Assembly (NCBI RefSeq): GCF_025362435.1 | Contig: NZ_JANYGL010000011.1 | Location: 1-42,580 of the forward strand | Length of the DNA: 42,580 nucleotides | Direction of reading: 5' to 3' | From: Polymorphobacter sp. | GTDB lineage: Bacteria > Pseudomonadota > Alphaproteobacteria > Sphingomonadales > Sphingomonadaceae | In this document: piece by piece, positions 8,758 through 18,188 of the stretch | Layout: each line of letters begins with the position of its first letter | Position numbering within the stretch: position 1 is the stretch's first letter | Made by a program: the position numbers and the translations under genes | The notes under the pieces: model-generated | What the model was told of the DNA's origin: nothing | The model's database searches: none | What the model saw: only the letters and a program-made list of their open reading frames with translations

Positions 8758-10887
8758 TTAGCCATGCCCCGCCAGCGCCGCGAGGAGCAGCAGCGCGACG
8801 ATGTTGGTGATCTTGATCATCGGGTTGACCGCCGGCCCGGCGGTGTCCTTGTACGGATCGCCGACGGTGTCGCCGGTCACCGCCGCCTGGTGCGCGGGCG
8901 AGCCCTTGCCGCCGTACGCGCCTTGCTCGATCACCTTCTTGGCATTGTCCCACGCGCCGCCGCCGCTCGTCATCGAGATCGCGACGAACAGCCCCGAGAC
9001 GATCACCCCCATCAGCAGCGCGCCGAGTGCGGCGAAGCCGTTGCCCTGCGTCGACACCGCGGTGACCGCGAAATAGACGACGACCGGGGCGAGCACCGGC
9101 AGCAGCGACGGGACGATCATCTCGCGGATCGCGCCCGCGGTGACGAGGCCGACGGTCCGGGCATAATCCGGCCGGACGCTGCGGTCGGCGATGCCGGGCG
9201 ACTCGCGGAACTGGGCGCGAATGTCCTGCGCGACGGCCGACGCCGTCCGCCCGACCGCGGTCATCGCCATGCCGCCGAACAGGTACGGCAGGAGCGCGCC
9301 GAGGAGCAGGCCGACGACGACGTAGGGGTTCGACAAAGTGAAATCGACCGTGGTGGTGGCGAAGAACTGGCGCAAGTCCTCGGTGTAGGTCGCGAACAGG
9401 ACGAGCGCTGCGAGCCCCGCCGAGCCGATCGCATAGCCCTTGGTCACCGCCTTGGTGGTGTTGCCGACCGCGTCGAGCGCGTCGGTCCGCTGGCGGACCT
9501 CATGCTCGAGCCCGGCCATCTCGGCGATGCCGCCGGCGTTGTCGGTGACCGGGCCGTAAGCATCGAGCGCGACGACCATCCCGGCGAGCGCAAGCATTGC
9601 GGTGGCGGCAAACGCAATGCCGATCAGCCCGGCAAGCTGGAAGCTGGCGATGATGCCGACGACGATCACCAGCGTCGGCAACGCCGTCGATTCCATGCTG
9701 ACGGCGAGGCCCTGGATGACGTTGGTGCCGTGGCCGCTGTCGCTCGCCTTGGCGATCGACTGGACCGGACGATAGCCGGTGCCGGTGTAATATTCGGTGA
9801 TCCAGACGATCAGCCCGGTCACCGCGAGCCCGACGAGCATGCAGAAGAACAAATGCATCGCGGTGAAGTCGGTCGGCGCGGCGACGGCGGCGGCCGCAGC
9901 AGCCTGCGCCGGCTTAACCGAGATCACCGCGTTCATGTCGGGGAAGATCGCCTTCGTCGCGAACCACAATGCCGGGATCGACAGCAGCGCGGTGACGATA
10001 AAGCCCTTGTACAGCGCGCCCATGATCGAGCCCGACTTGCCGAGCCTGACGAAGAACGTGCCGATCACCGAGGTGATGATGCACACCCCGCCCGCGAGCA
10101 GCGGCAGCGTCATCAGCCTCGCGGCGTCGGTCCCGGCGACGAGCAGCGCCACCAGCACCATCGTTGCGCCCAATGTGACGACATAGGTCTCGAACAGGTC
10201 GGCGGCCATGCCGGCGCAGTCGCCGACATTGTCGCCGACGTTATCGGCGATGACACCGGGGTTGCGGTCGTCGTCCTCGTCGAAGCCGAGTTCGTTCTTG
10301 CCGACCATGTCGGCGCCGACGTCGGCCGCCTTGGTGAAGATGCCGCCGCCGAGCCGCGCGAAGATCGAGATCAGCGATGCGCCGAAGCTCAGCGCGACGA
10401 GGGCGTTGATCACCGGGCGGCTGGTCGGGTCCATGTGGCCGAAGTTGACCAGCGAGTAGAAATATCCGGCGATCGCCAGCAGCGCGAGACCGGCGACGAG
10501 CATCCCTGTCACCGCGCCCGAGCGAAACGCCATCGTCAGCCCTGCCTGGAGCGAATTGCGCGCCGCCTCGGCAGTGCGGACGTTGGCTCGGACCGAGATG
10601 TTCATGCCGATGAACCCGGTCGCCCCCGACAGCAGTGCGCCGATGACGAACGCGACCGCCGGAACGACGCCGAGAAATAGCGCGACGAGGACCGCGACGA
10701 TTACGCCGACGATCGCGATCGCCTGGTACTGCCGCTTGAGATACGCCCCCGCGCCCTCCTGGATGGCCTTGGCGATCTCCTGCATCCGCGCATTTCCGGG
10801 CGAGGCGCCGAGCACCTGCCGCGAAGTAACAACTCCGTAGGCAACGGCAGCGAGCCCGCACAGGATCGCGATAAGCACGAAGTCCAT
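8758..10887 (-). CDS. hppA: Membrane-bound proton-pumping pyrophosphatase, K+-independent type
   Basis: Integral membrane pyrophosphatase that couples pyrophosphate hydrolysis to proton export. It has 709 residues and about 16 helices. Signatures: DVGADMVGK at 189-197, [19 protein letters not shown] at 205-223, and the C-terminal [18 protein letters not shown]. The subtype determinant is readable: [10 protein letters not shown] has Lys479 and Thr482, the residues reported for K+-independent enzymes; K+-dependent enzymes have Ala and Gly/Ala there. An Ala-rich loop at 327-337 is a small insertion. GGGGGA lies before the ATG at 10887. Upstream is cobB; hemF follows. Confidence 0.97.
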   Translation of the reverse strand: MDFVLIAILCGLAAVAYGVVTSRQVLGASPGNARMQEIAKAIQEGAGAYLKRQYQAIAIVGVIVAVLVALFLGVVPAVAFVIGALLSGATGFIGMNISVRANVRTAEAARNSLQAGLTMAFRSGAVTGMLVAGLALLAIAGYFYSLVNFGHMDPTSRPVINALVALSFGASLISIFARLGGGIFTKAADVGADMVGKNELGFDEDDDRNPGVIADNVGDNVGDCAGMAADLFETYVVTLGATMVLVALLVAGTDAARLMTLPLLAGGVCIITSVIGTFFVRLGKSGSIMGALYKGFIVTALLSIPALWFATKAIFPDMNAVISVKPAQAAAAAAVAAPTDFTAMHLFFCMLVGLAVTGLIVWITEYYTGTGYRPVQSIAKASDSGHGTNVIQGLAVSMESTALPTLVIVVGIIASFQLAGLIGIAFAATAMLALAGMVVALDAYGPVTDNAGGIAEMAGLEHEVRQRTDALDAVGNTTKAVTKGYAIGSAGLAALVLFATYTEDLRQFFATTTVDFTLSNPYVVVGLLLGALLPYLFGGMAMTAVGRTASAVAQDIRAQFRESPGIADRSVRPDYARTVGLVTAGAIREMIVPSLLPVLAPVVVYFAVTAVSTQGNGFAALGALLMGVIVSGLFVAISMTSGGGAWDNAKKVIEQGAYGGKGSPAHQAAVTGDTVGDPYKDTAGPAVNPMIKITNIVALLLLAALAGHG

Positions 10888-11006
10888 GAATAATCCCCCA
10901 AGAAACCGCGGGCGTGCCGATGCCGCCCATCTTGTCTTGCAAGAGTTGTTGCAAATGCCCGAGACGATAGCAAGCCGATGTACCGGATCGGCTTGCGGGG
11001 GCTCCG

Positions 11007-11726
11007 TTAGCCGCCAAGCAACGCGTCGACCCACTCGGGGACGAGCCTTCCGGCCGGGCCGTGGCGCGCCTCGTCGAACAGCTGGGTTCCTGCGCTCGGC
11101 TCGAGATTGATTTCGAGCGTGCGGGCACCGGCGTGCCGCGCGGCGTCGACGAACCCGGCGGCGGGATAGACCGCGCCGCTGGTGCCGATCGAGACGAACA
11201 GGTCGCACCCGGCGATCGCGGCGTCGATCCGGTCCATGTGGTACGGCATCTCGCCGAACCAGACGATGTCGGGGCGCAGCGTGCCACCGCAACCGCACGG
11301 GTCCGCTCCGGTCAGGTCGCCGTCCCACGGCTGCGTTGCGCCGCAGCGGCCGCATAGCGCCGACTTGAGTTCGCCGTGCATGTGAACGAGGCGCGCGGGC
11401 CGACCGTGGCCCGGCTCGGCAGCGCGGTCGTGGAGGTCGTCGACATTCTGCGTGACGATCAGCAGGTCGCCGGTCCACTCGCGATCGAGCCGGGCGAGTG
11501 CAAGATGCGCCGGGTTCGGCTCAACGTGCACCAGCGCCGCGCGGCGGGCGTCGTAGAAACGTTGGACGAGGACCGGATCGCGGCGGAACGCCTGTGGCGT
11601 CGCGACATCCTCGACCCGGTGGCCCTCCCACAGCCCGTCGGGGCCGCGAAAGGTCGGGACGCCGCTTTCGGCCGAGATGCCGGCGCCGGTGAGGATGACG
11701 ATATTGCGGATCACAGCCGCGACCAT
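11007..11726 (-). CDS. cobB: NAD-dependent sirtuin deacylase
   Basis: SIR2-family protein deacylase that uses NAD to remove acyl groups from lysines. Visible: GAGIS at 14-18, TQNVD at 92-96, catalytic His117 in HMHGEL, and a zinc site from Cys125, Cys128, Cys144 and Cys146. Tyr58 and Arg61 (FYDARR) form the YxxR pair of class III sirtuins such as E. coli CobB and SIRT5, which predicts activity on succinyl or other acidic acyl lysines as well as acetyl. The 239-residue ATG start at 11726 overlaps the preceding gene by 16 bp, so the two are likely coupled. Confidence 0.93.
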   Translation of the reverse strand: MVAAVIRNIVILTGAGISAESGVPTFRGPDGLWEGHRVEDVATPQAFRRDPVLVQRFYDARRAALVHVEPNPAHLALARLDREWTGDLLIVTQNVDDLHDRAAEPGHGRPARLVHMHGELKSALCGRCGATQPWDGDLTGADPCGCGGTLRPDIVWFGEMPYHMDRIDAAIAGCDLFVSIGTSGAVYPAAGFVDAARHAGARTLEINLEPSAGTQLFDEARHGPAGRLVPEWVDALLGG

Positions 11727-12136
11727 GCCTGCCATGTGCCGACCGTGTAAGTCAGCCCGTAGACGATGACGACGAGCGAACTCCAGAACAGGAACGGCGT
11801 GACCAGCCCCGGCCGAAACATCAGGCCGGGGACAAGCGCCAGCCCGCGTACGAGATAGATCGTTGAAATCATAACCAATCCCAGCTTGAGAAGCGGCAGG
11901 CGCGGCAACAGGCCCGCTCCGGAAAACGCATAGGCGGCCCAGACTGCGAGCACCGCCGCGATCGCCGCCGTGACCAGCCACGCCTCGGATTTGCCCGTCT
12001 CCGCAAGGTGCGCCATCCGCTCGCCTGCGCCGAAGAAGCGGTACCACGACGGGCCCCCGGCGATGATCGCGAGATGGAGCAACGCGGCGATTGCGCTGAG
12101 CACCCCGCCCGCGACCAGCCACAGATTGAGCTTCAC
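11711..12136 (-). CDS. Four-helix membrane protein, unknown function
   Basis: A 141-residue protein with four predicted membrane helices and short loops (MKLNLWLVAGGVLSAIAALLHL at the N-terminus; an internal WYRFFGAGERMAHLAETG loop). Start is GTG at 12136, preceded by GGGGAGG at good spacing; no ATG fits. Its 3' end overlaps the sirtuin start by 16 bp, suggesting an operon. I do not recognise a characterised family. It is divergent from dapB across 72 bp. Confidence 0.75.
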   Translation of the reverse strand: MKLNLWLVAGGVLSAIAALLHLAIIAGGPSWYRFFGAGERMAHLAETGKSEAWLVTAAIAAVLAVWAAYAFSGAGLLPRLPLLKLGLVMISTIYLVRGLALVPGLMFRPGLVTPFLFWSSLVVIVYGLTYTVGTWQAWSRL

Positions 12137-12208
12137 CCCCACGCCTCCCCGACGACCGGCCTTGGCGATCGGCCGCCGCGAAGCGCATAGTGGCGCGATG
12201 GAGGCGAT

Positions 12209-12982
12209 ATGATCAAGGTCGGTGTTCTCGGTGCAGGCGGGCGGATGGGGCAGGCGATCATCGCCGCGATCGCCGCCGATCCGCGGATGGTCCTCGGCGG
12301 CGCGGTCGAGCGTGCCGGACATCGCTCGGTCGGGGCGAAGCTCGGTGGCGGGCTGACGATCTGCAGCAATCCGTCGGCGCTCGCTCACGCCTGCGACGTC
12401 ATGGTCGACTTCACCAGCCCCGATGCGCTCGAGGCCAATCTCGACGCCGCATGGTCGACACGGACGGCGATCGTCATCGGCACGACCGGGCTCGAGGCGA
12501 AGCACGATGCCGCCGTGACCCGCGCCGCGCGCGATATCGCCGTGCTGCAGACCGCGAATACCAGCATCGGCGTCACCGTCCTCGCCGGGCTGGTCGAGGC
12601 GGCGGCGGCACGGCTGCCCGACTGGGATATCGAGATTCTCGAGCTACACCACCGCGACAAGCGCGACGCGCCGTCGGGAACCGCGCTCGCGCTCGGCGCG
12701 GCGGCGGCGCGTGGGCGGGGGACGACGCTCGACGCGGTGCGGACGGGATTGCGCGACGGCGTCGGACCCGTCCGGGCGAAGGGTTCGATCGGCTTTGCGG
12801 CGCTGCGCGGCGGCTCGGCGGCGGGCGACCACATGGTGCTGTTCGCCGGCGACGGCGAGCGGATCGAGCTGATCCACCGCGCCGAAAGCCGCGATATCTT
12901 CGCTCACGGCGCGGTCACGGCGGCGGCATGGCTCGCGGGCAAGCCGCCGGGGCGGTACACGATGGCAGACGTCGTCGGTTAG
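12209..12982 (+). CDS. dapB: 4-hydroxy-tetrahydrodipicolinate reductase
   Basis: NAD(P)H-dependent reductase of the lysine/diaminopimelate pathway. It has 257 residues with the Rossmann motif VGVLGAGGRMGQ (4-15), TSPDALEANLDAAW, GTTGL, and the catalytic ELHHRDKRDAPSGTA with His147, His148 and Lys151, equivalent to E. coli His159/Lys163. GGAGG sits 5 nt before the ATG. It is monocistronic by context, with a divergent gene upstream and a convergent peptidase gene downstream. Confidence 0.97.
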   Translation: MIKVGVLGAGGRMGQAIIAAIAADPRMVLGGAVERAGHRSVGAKLGGGLTICSNPSALAHACDVMVDFTSPDALEANLDAAWSTRTAIVIGTTGLEAKHDAAVTRAARDIAVLQTANTSIGVTVLAGLVEAAAARLPDWDIEILELHHRDKRDAPSGTALALGAAAARGRGTTLDAVRTGLRDGVGPVRAKGSIGFAALRGGSAAGDHMVLFAGDGERIELIHRAESRDIFAHGAVTAAAWLAGKPPGRYTMADVVG

Positions 12983-13015
12983 CGGCGCGCGGGCCGGCTT
13001 GCCGCCGCCGATGCC

Positions 13016-15037
13016 TCACCAGACCTTGATCCGCTCCTCCGGCGACAGATACAGCGTCTCGCCCGGCTTGGCGCCGAACGCCGCGTACCAGGCGTCGAGA
13101 TTGCGGGCGACGTTGGGGCGGAGGAAGCCCGCGGTGTGCGGGTCGGTCGTCGTCTGCTGGAGCAGCGCCGCGTCGCGGTACTTTTGCCGCCAGATCTGGG
13201 CGAAGCCGAGGAAGAAGCGCTGGTCGCCGGTCATCCCGTCGATCACCGGCGCGGGCTTGCCGTTCAACGACTTATGGTAGGCATCATAGGCGACGTTGAT
13301 GCCGGCAAGATCGGCCATGTTCTCGCCGAGCGTCAGTTCGCCGTTGATGTGCAGCCCGGGGAGCGGCTGGTAGGCGCCGTACTGCGCGACGACCTTGTCG
13401 GTCAGCACCTTGAACCGGGCGATGTCCTGCGCCGTCCACCAGTCGGCGAGCGTCCCGCGCTTGTCGTACTTGCGCCCCTGGTCGTCGAAATGGTGGCTGA
13501 TCTCGTGGCCGATCACCGCGCCGATGCCGCCATAATTGACCGCCGGGTCGGCGTTGGGGTCGAAGAACGGCGGCTGGAGGATCGCCGCGGGGAAGACGAT
13601 CTCGTTCCACGTCGGGTTGGCATAGGCGTTGACCGTCATCGGGGTCATGCCCCACTCGCTGCGGTCGATCGGCTTGCCGAGCTTGTCGAGGTCGCGCTGG
13701 AACTCGAAGCGCGCCGCCCGCTGGGCGTTGCCGAGCGCGTCGCCGCGGACGACCTCGAGGTTGGAATAGTCGCGCCACTTCGACGGGTAGCCGATCTTGG
13801 GGGTGAACACCGCGAGCTTGGCACGCGCCTGAACCTTGGTCGCGGGGTCCATCCACGTCAGCGCGCCGAGGCGGGCGTCCATCGCCGCGATGATGTTCTT
13901 GACCAGCGCGTCGGCCTTAGCCTTCGCGTCGGGGGCGAAATACTTGGCGACGTACAGCTTGCCGACCGCCTCGCCGAGCGCATCGCTCGTCGCGTCGACT
14001 CCGCGCTTCCAGCGCTCCTGATTGACCGGCTGGCCCGACAGGACGGTGCCCGAGAAGGCGAACTTGGCGTCGACGAACGTCGCCGGCAGCAGCGGTGCCC
14101 AGCGGTCGAGCGTGTGGAAAGTCAGATACGCCTGCCACGCAGCAAGCGGCTCGTCGGCGACGAGCTTCGCCGTGCCTGCGATCGCGCTCGGGTTGGAGAC
14201 AATTATCCGGGGCTGGCTTGCGACGCCGGCGGCCGTCAGGAACGGCGTCCAGTCAACGCCGGGGTCCTTCGCCGCCAGTTCGGCGGTGGCGACGGGGTTG
14301 TACGTCTTGTCGACCTGCCGCCGCTCGACCCGGCTCCACTGGACCGCCGCCAGCTTGGCCTCGAGGTCGTAGACCATCTTCGCCTTGGCGGCCGCGTCGG
14401 GCACCCCGGCGAGGGTCAGCAGCTGCGCGACATACGCCTCGTATTTTGTCCGGACGTCGGCGAACTTCGGGTTCTTCGTATCGAGGTAATAGTCGCGGTC
14501 GGGCATGCCGAGCCCGCCTTGGCCGATGTAGACGCTGTAGATGTCGGGGTTCTTGAGATCCTGCCGCAGCCGCAGGTTGACCGGCGCGTCGATCCCTTCG
14601 CGGTTCAAGTCGCCGAGCGTCGCCGCCAGCTTGGTCCGGTCGCCGATCGCCGCGATCGCATCGAGCCGCGGCTGGAGCGGGCTCAGCCCCTTCTTCTCGA
14701 TCGTCGCGGTGTCGAGGAAGCTCGCGTAATAATCGCCGATCTTGCGCGTCTCGCTCCCGGCGGGGGCGTTCGCCGCGGCGGCGGCCTCGACCAGCCCGCG
14801 CGTCCGCTCCTGGCTGAGATCGCGCAGCTTGGTGAACATGCCGTAGTTCGAGCGGTCGTCGGGGATGACGAGATCGTCGATATACTTGCCGTTGGCGAAG
14901 CGGCCCCAGTCGTTACCGGGCGTGACGCTGCGGTCCATCCCGGCGGTGTCGAAGCCGTAGTCGCCGTAGGTCGGCTTGGACGCGGGGGCAGCGGCGACGA
15001 CCATCAGGGCGGCACCGAGCAACAGGATCGAACGCAT
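13016..15037 (-). CDS. Secreted M13 (neprilysin-type) zinc metallopeptidase
   Basis: A 673-residue endopeptidase of family M13, exported to the periplasm or beyond by an N-terminal signal peptide (MRSILLLGAALMVVAAAPAS). The zinc-binding HEISH at about 511-515 and the GENMAD motif at about 571-576 (third zinc ligand Glu and supporting Asp) are intact, as are NAYANPTWNEIVFPAAILQPPFF (edge strand for substrate) and the C-terminal RPNVARNLDAWYAAF. I chose ATG 15037; an in-frame TTG at 15049 would add four residues. Natural substrate unknown. It is divergent from the glycosyltransferase. Confidence 0.95.
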   Translation of the reverse strand: MRSILLLGAALMVVAAAPASKPTYGDYGFDTAGMDRSVTPGNDWGRFANGKYIDDLVIPDDRSNYGMFTKLRDLSQERTRGLVEAAAAANAPAGSETRKIGDYYASFLDTATIEKKGLSPLQPRLDAIAAIGDRTKLAATLGDLNREGIDAPVNLRLRQDLKNPDIYSVYIGQGGLGMPDRDYYLDTKNPKFADVRTKYEAYVAQLLTLAGVPDAAAKAKMVYDLEAKLAAVQWSRVERRQVDKTYNPVATAELAAKDPGVDWTPFLTAAGVASQPRIIVSNPSAIAGTAKLVADEPLAAWQAYLTFHTLDRWAPLLPATFVDAKFAFSGTVLSGQPVNQERWKRGVDATSDALGEAVGKLYVAKYFAPDAKAKADALVKNIIAAMDARLGALTWMDPATKVQARAKLAVFTPKIGYPSKWRDYSNLEVVRGDALGNAQRAARFEFQRDLDKLGKPIDRSEWGMTPMTVNAYANPTWNEIVFPAAILQPPFFDPNADPAVNYGGIGAVIGHEISHHFDDQGRKYDKRGTLADWWTAQDIARFKVLTDKVVAQYGAYQPLPGLHINGELTLGENMADLAGINVAYDAYHKSLNGKPAPVIDGMTGDQRFFLGFAQIWRQKYRDAALLQQTTTDPHTAGFLRPNVARNLDAWYAAFGAKPGETLYLSPEERIKVW

Positions 15038-15124
15038 GTGAATTCCCAAGGATGAGGCCGTTTACGCGCGTTATAGATTTGTGACCGGGCGACCGCTAGT
15101 CACGCCGCGTGGAGGAGCGACGGG

Positions 15125-16228
15125 GTGACCAGCATTGACGGGCGAGCCGCGCATATCGCGCTCGTCCTCCACGATTTCTCCGGGGGCGGGAGCGAGCGCA
15201 TCGCGATCCGGCTGGCGCAGCGCTGGGCCGCCGCCGGGCGGCGCGTCACGATCATCGCCGGGACAGAGGCCGGGGTCGCGCGACCGCTCGCCGACGGACT
15301 GCCTGTCGTCGAGTTCCGCCGCACCCTGACCCGGAGCATCCCCGACCGGCTGCGCTTCGGCCACGCGGCGGCGGGAATGATCGCCGCGCTCGCCCCCGAT
15401 GTCGTCGTCTCGCCCGGCAACTGGCACGTCCCCGCCTTCAGCGCGATGCGACTGGCGGGAATGCGGCGGCCGGTCGTCGCCAAGATCAGCAACCCGATCC
15501 GCGTCGCCGAGCGCGGGCCGCCGGGGCAGCGGATCCTCAACCGCTGGTTCGCGTGGGCGACGCGGCACTATGCGGCGCTGGTCGCGATGTCCCCCGCGCT
15601 TGCCGCCGAGGCCAAGGCGGTTCTCGGTCGAAGTGTGGCGACGATCGCCGAGCCCAACCTGCCCGACGACTGGACCTTGCCACCGCCGCGGTCTGGACCG
15701 GTTCCCCCAATCCGAACGCTCGTCACCGCCGGGCGCTTGATGCCGCAGAAGGATTTCGGCCTCGCCTTTGAAACGCTCGCCGCGCTCGGTCCGGAATGGC
15801 GGCTCGACCTGCTTGGCGACGGGCGTGAGCGGGACCGCCTCGAAGCGCGCGCCGCGGCACTCGGGGTCGCCGACCGCGTCAACTTCGCCGGTCACGTCCC
15901 AAGCACCGCGCCGTATCTAGCCCGCGCCGACGCCTTCCTCTGCACCTCGCGCTACGAGGGGTACCCTGCGGTGCTGATCGAAGCGCTTGCGGCAGGGGTG
16001 CCCGTCGTCACGACGCCGTGCTCGCCCGCCGTCCCCGAAATCCTGTCCCACCCGAGCTTCGGCCGCGTCGCCGCGCCGTCCGCCGCCGCCTTGTCCGAAG
16101 CAGTCCATGGCGTCGCCGGGACCGTTCCCGACCCGACGGCGAGCAGTGCGCTGTTGATGCAACACCGCATCGGTCAATCCGCCGTAGCATGGCTGAGCCT
16201 TCTCGACCGCGTTGCGGCGAGCCGTTAA
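15125..16228 (+). CDS. GT4-family glycosyltransferase
   Basis: A 367-residue GT-B glycosyltransferase. The N-terminal domain begins VLHDFSGGGSERIA, a glycine-rich acceptor loop; the C-terminal donor domain starts near residue 198 (TLVTAGRLMPQKDF) and holds the GT4 E-x7-E motif in EGYPAVLIEALAAG. Start is GTG at 15125, with GGAGGAG 7 nt upstream. No other polysaccharide genes are adjacent, so the acceptor (lipopolysaccharide, capsule or sphingolipid glycan) cannot be named. The PAP2 gene follows 36 bp later on the same strand. Confidence 0.92.
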   Translation: MTSIDGRAAHIALVLHDFSGGGSERIAIRLAQRWAAAGRRVTIIAGTEAGVARPLADGLPVVEFRRTLTRSIPDRLRFGHAAAGMIAALAPDVVVSPGNWHVPAFSAMRLAGMRRPVVAKISNPIRVAERGPPGQRILNRWFAWATRHYAALVAMSPALAAEAKAVLGRSVATIAEPNLPDDWTLPPPRSGPVPPIRTLVTAGRLMPQKDFGLAFETLAALGPEWRLDLLGDGRERDRLEARAAALGVADRVNFAGHVPSTAPYLARADAFLCTSRYEGYPAVLIEALAAGVPVVTTPCSPAVPEILSHPSFGRVAAPSAAALSEAVHGVAGTVPDPTASSALLMQHRIGQSAVAWLSLLDRVAASR

Positions 16229-16264
16229 GGCGGCAGCTTCATTCGCTTGCCCCCGGGATCCGAT

Positions 16265-16795
16265 ATGCAGCGCTTTACACTTTTAGCGGTCGTTGCCGCG
16301 CTCGCCGCGACCCCCGCCGCCGCGAGCGACAAGTTCTGGCACGGCCTGGCCAACGTCGGCGAGATCGGCATCCCGCTCGCGGCTGGCGGCATCACGCTGT
16401 ACGAGGGCGACCGTACCGGCTTGATCGAGCTGGCTGAAACCGGCGCATTGACCGTCGCCGCTACCGAAGCGCTCAAATATTCGGTCAACGAGCGCCGCCC
16501 CAACGGTGGCGAGCATTCGTTCCCGTCGGCGCATACCTCGATCGCCTTCGCCGGTGCAGGCTATCTCCACGCGCGCTACGGCTGGCGTGTCGGTCTGCCA
16601 TTCGAGGCCTTCGCCACCCTCGTCGGCTTCGCCCGGGTCCATACACGCGACCACCACTGGTACGACGCGGTCGCCGGGGCCGCGATTGGCGAGGGCTCGG
16701 CGTATCTGTTCACCCGCCGTCTCAACGACCACACCCGCCTGACCGCCTATGGCGACAGCGGCGGCGGCGGCCTCCAGTTCGCAACGCGCTTCTGA
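16265..16795 (+). CDS. PAP2-family phosphatase, exported
   Basis: A 176-residue phosphatidic acid phosphatase type 2 protein with a signal peptide (cleavage near AAAS, residue 21). All three acid phosphatase signature motifs are present: K71-x6-R78-P79, PSAH at 87-90, and R124-x5-H130-x3-D134. Likely substrates are lipid phosphates or undecaprenyl-pyrophosphate, but the short length and few hydrophobic stretches do not decide this. I chose ATG 16265; an in-frame TTG at 16247 would add six residues. It follows the glycosyltransferase and may be co-transcribed. Confidence 0.9.
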   Translation: MQRFTLLAVVAALAATPAAASDKFWHGLANVGEIGIPLAAGGITLYEGDRTGLIELAETGALTVAATEALKYSVNERRPNGGEHSFPSAHTSIAFAGAGYLHARYGWRVGLPFEAFATLVGFARVHTRDHHWYDAVAGAAIGEGSAYLFTRRLNDHTRLTAYGDSGGGGLQFATRF

Positions 16796-16820
16796 CGGGA
16801 AGCAGGCGGCGGACGAATAC

Positions 16821-16830
16821 GCTGTCCTAC
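16821..16830 (+). repeat. Intergenic motif GCTGTCCTAC, copy A
   Basis: First of three exact copies of this 10-mer, here 26 bp after the PAP2 stop in the convergent gap before dcd. The shared stretch with copy B extends to 12 bases (ending ACAC). The rest of the 195-bp gap shows no gene. Confidence 0.5.
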
Positions 16831-16990
16831 ACCCGCTTGCTAAGAGCAGGATCGGCGCTGCGAACCGTTTCGGCGGCGCGCATGTCCTTTCTCATCGTCG
16901 ACGGCTAGCCGCGATGCAGCGGCAATAATACATCAAAATTCGGGCGACTGGCGCACGATTCAAGATGCGTTTAGTGTTACCTCTGTTACC

Positions 16991-17545
16991 TTAGAGCTTC
17001 GGCAGCGTCACCCCGCGCTGCCCCTGATACTTGCCCGCACGGTCGGCATAGCTGACCTCGCACGGCTCGTTGCCGAGCAGGAACAGGAACTGGCACGCGC
17101 CCTCGTTGGCATAGACCTTCGCCGGCAGCGGCGTCGTGTTCGAGAATTCGAGCGTGACATGCCCCTCCCAGCCCGGCTCGAGCGGGGTCACGTTGACGAT
17201 GATCCCGCACCGCGCATAGGTCGACTTGCCGAGGCAGATCACCAGCACGTCGCGCGGTACGCGGAAATACTCGACCGTCCGCGCCAGCGCGAAGCTGTTC
17301 GGCGGGATGATGCAGCAGTCGGTCTTGCGGTCGACGAAGCTCGCCGGGTGGAAGTCCTTCGGGTCGACGGTGACGCTGTCGACGTTGGTGAAGATCTTGA
17401 ACTCGTCCGACACCCGCGCGTCATAGCCGTAGCTAGACAGCCCGTACGAGATCACCCCGTCGCGCTGCTGCCGATCGACGAACGGCTCGATCATCCCGGT
17501 CGAGAGCGCCTGCTCACGGATCCAGCGGTCGGACATGACGGACAT
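16991..17545 (-). CDS. dcd: dCTP deaminase
   Basis: Deaminates dCTP to dUTP, the main route to dTTP in Gram-negative bacteria. It has 184 residues; the family sequence is clear: [13 protein letters not shown] start, [51 protein letters not shown], which contains the catalytic Glu (EPGWEGH) and substrate-binding Ser/Arg of GKSTYAR, and the C-terminal [13 protein letters not shown] second in-frame ATG lies at 17536; I prefer 17545 because the family normally has this MSxMSD double start. A long palindrome separates it from UPF0262. Confidence 0.96.
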   Translation of the reverse strand: MSVMSDRWIREQALSTGMIEPFVDRQQRDGVISYGLSSYGYDARVSDEFKIFTNVDSVTVDPKDFHPASFVDRKTDCCIIPPNSFALARTVEYFRVPRDVLVICLGKSTYARCGIIVNVTPLEPGWEGHVTLEFSNTTPLPAKVYANEGACQFLFLLGNEPCEVSYADRAGKYQGQRGVTLPKL

Positions 17546-17575
17546 ATGGGACGGAGCCTATCGTTGATCTTCAGG

Positions 17576-17649
17576 CCGTCATCCGCGCGAAATCGGGGAA
17601 CCATCTCCTGAGTTTGGGAGATGGCTCCCCGCTTTCGCGGGGATGACGG
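17576..17649. repeat. REP-like long palindrome
   Basis: A 33-base left arm (17576-17608) pairs with 17617-17649 across an 8-nt loop with three mismatches. The outer core CCGTCATCC...GCGGGGATGACGG is the same as at 21571-21602 and looks like the dispersed palindrome I know from sphingomonad intergenic DNA. It sits between dcd and UPF0262, both leftward. Confidence 0.8.
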
Positions 17650-17660
17650 GAGTGTGGAAC

Positions 17661-18188
17661 TTACTGCCGGATATGCAGCACGCAGATCAGCGTGAACAGG
17701 CGTCTTGCGGTGTCGAAATCGACCTCGATCCGGGTGGCGAGGCGTTCGATGAGCAACTCGGCGGCGTCGTTGTGGATGCCGCGGCGGGCCATGTCGATCG
17801 TCTCGATCTGGCTCGGCGTGGCGTTGCGGATCGCCTTGAAGTAGCTGTCGCAGATCGCGAAATAGTCGCGGACGGTGCGGCGGAAGGTCGAAAGCGGGAT
17901 GACGAACGCCTCGAGCGGGACGTCGCTCGTGGTTGCGACCGCGACGGTCAGCCGCCCCTCCTCGACTCCCATCACGACCTTGTACGGCCCAGCATAGCCA
18001 TCGTCGTACGCGGTCACCGGCTTGAAGAAATTGCCTTCGAGCAGGTCGAAAATCGCGACGCGGCGCTCCTGCTCGATGTCGGCGTTGCGCCACAGGATCG
18101 TTCGTTCGTCGAGCTTGACGTCGATGATGCGATGGTCGCTGTCGCTTCCGCGACGGGGATCGCCGCCTGTGGCCTGCGGATCGCTCAC
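17661..18188 (-). CDS. UPF0262 family protein
   Basis: A 175-residue alphaproteobacterial protein of uncharacterised family UPF0262. Diagnostic stretches: RIIDVKLDERTILWRNADIEQERRVAIFDLLEGNFFKPV, the middle GPYKVVMGVEEGRLTVAV, and IETIDMARRGIHNDAAELLIERLATRIEVDFDTARRLFTLICVLHIR. The first 18 residues are variable. Start is GTG at 18188, whose last two bases form part of the TGA of the serine hydrolase (GTGA overlap), so the genes are coupled. No function is known. Confidence 0.93.
   Translation of the reverse strand: MSDPQATGGDPRRGSDSDHRIIDVKLDERTILWRNADIEQERRVAIFDLLEGNFFKPVTAYDDGYAGPYKVVMGVEEGRLTVAVATTSDVPLEAFVIPLSTFRRTVRDYFAICDSYFKAIRNATPSQIETIDMARRGIHNDAAELLIERLATRIEVDFDTARRLFTLICVLHIRQ

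Noticed and set aside
12983-13015. Terminator between convergent dapB and the M13 gene
   Set aside because: GC-rich half-matching repeats exist but only about 5 bp of stem with no T-run, too weak to call.
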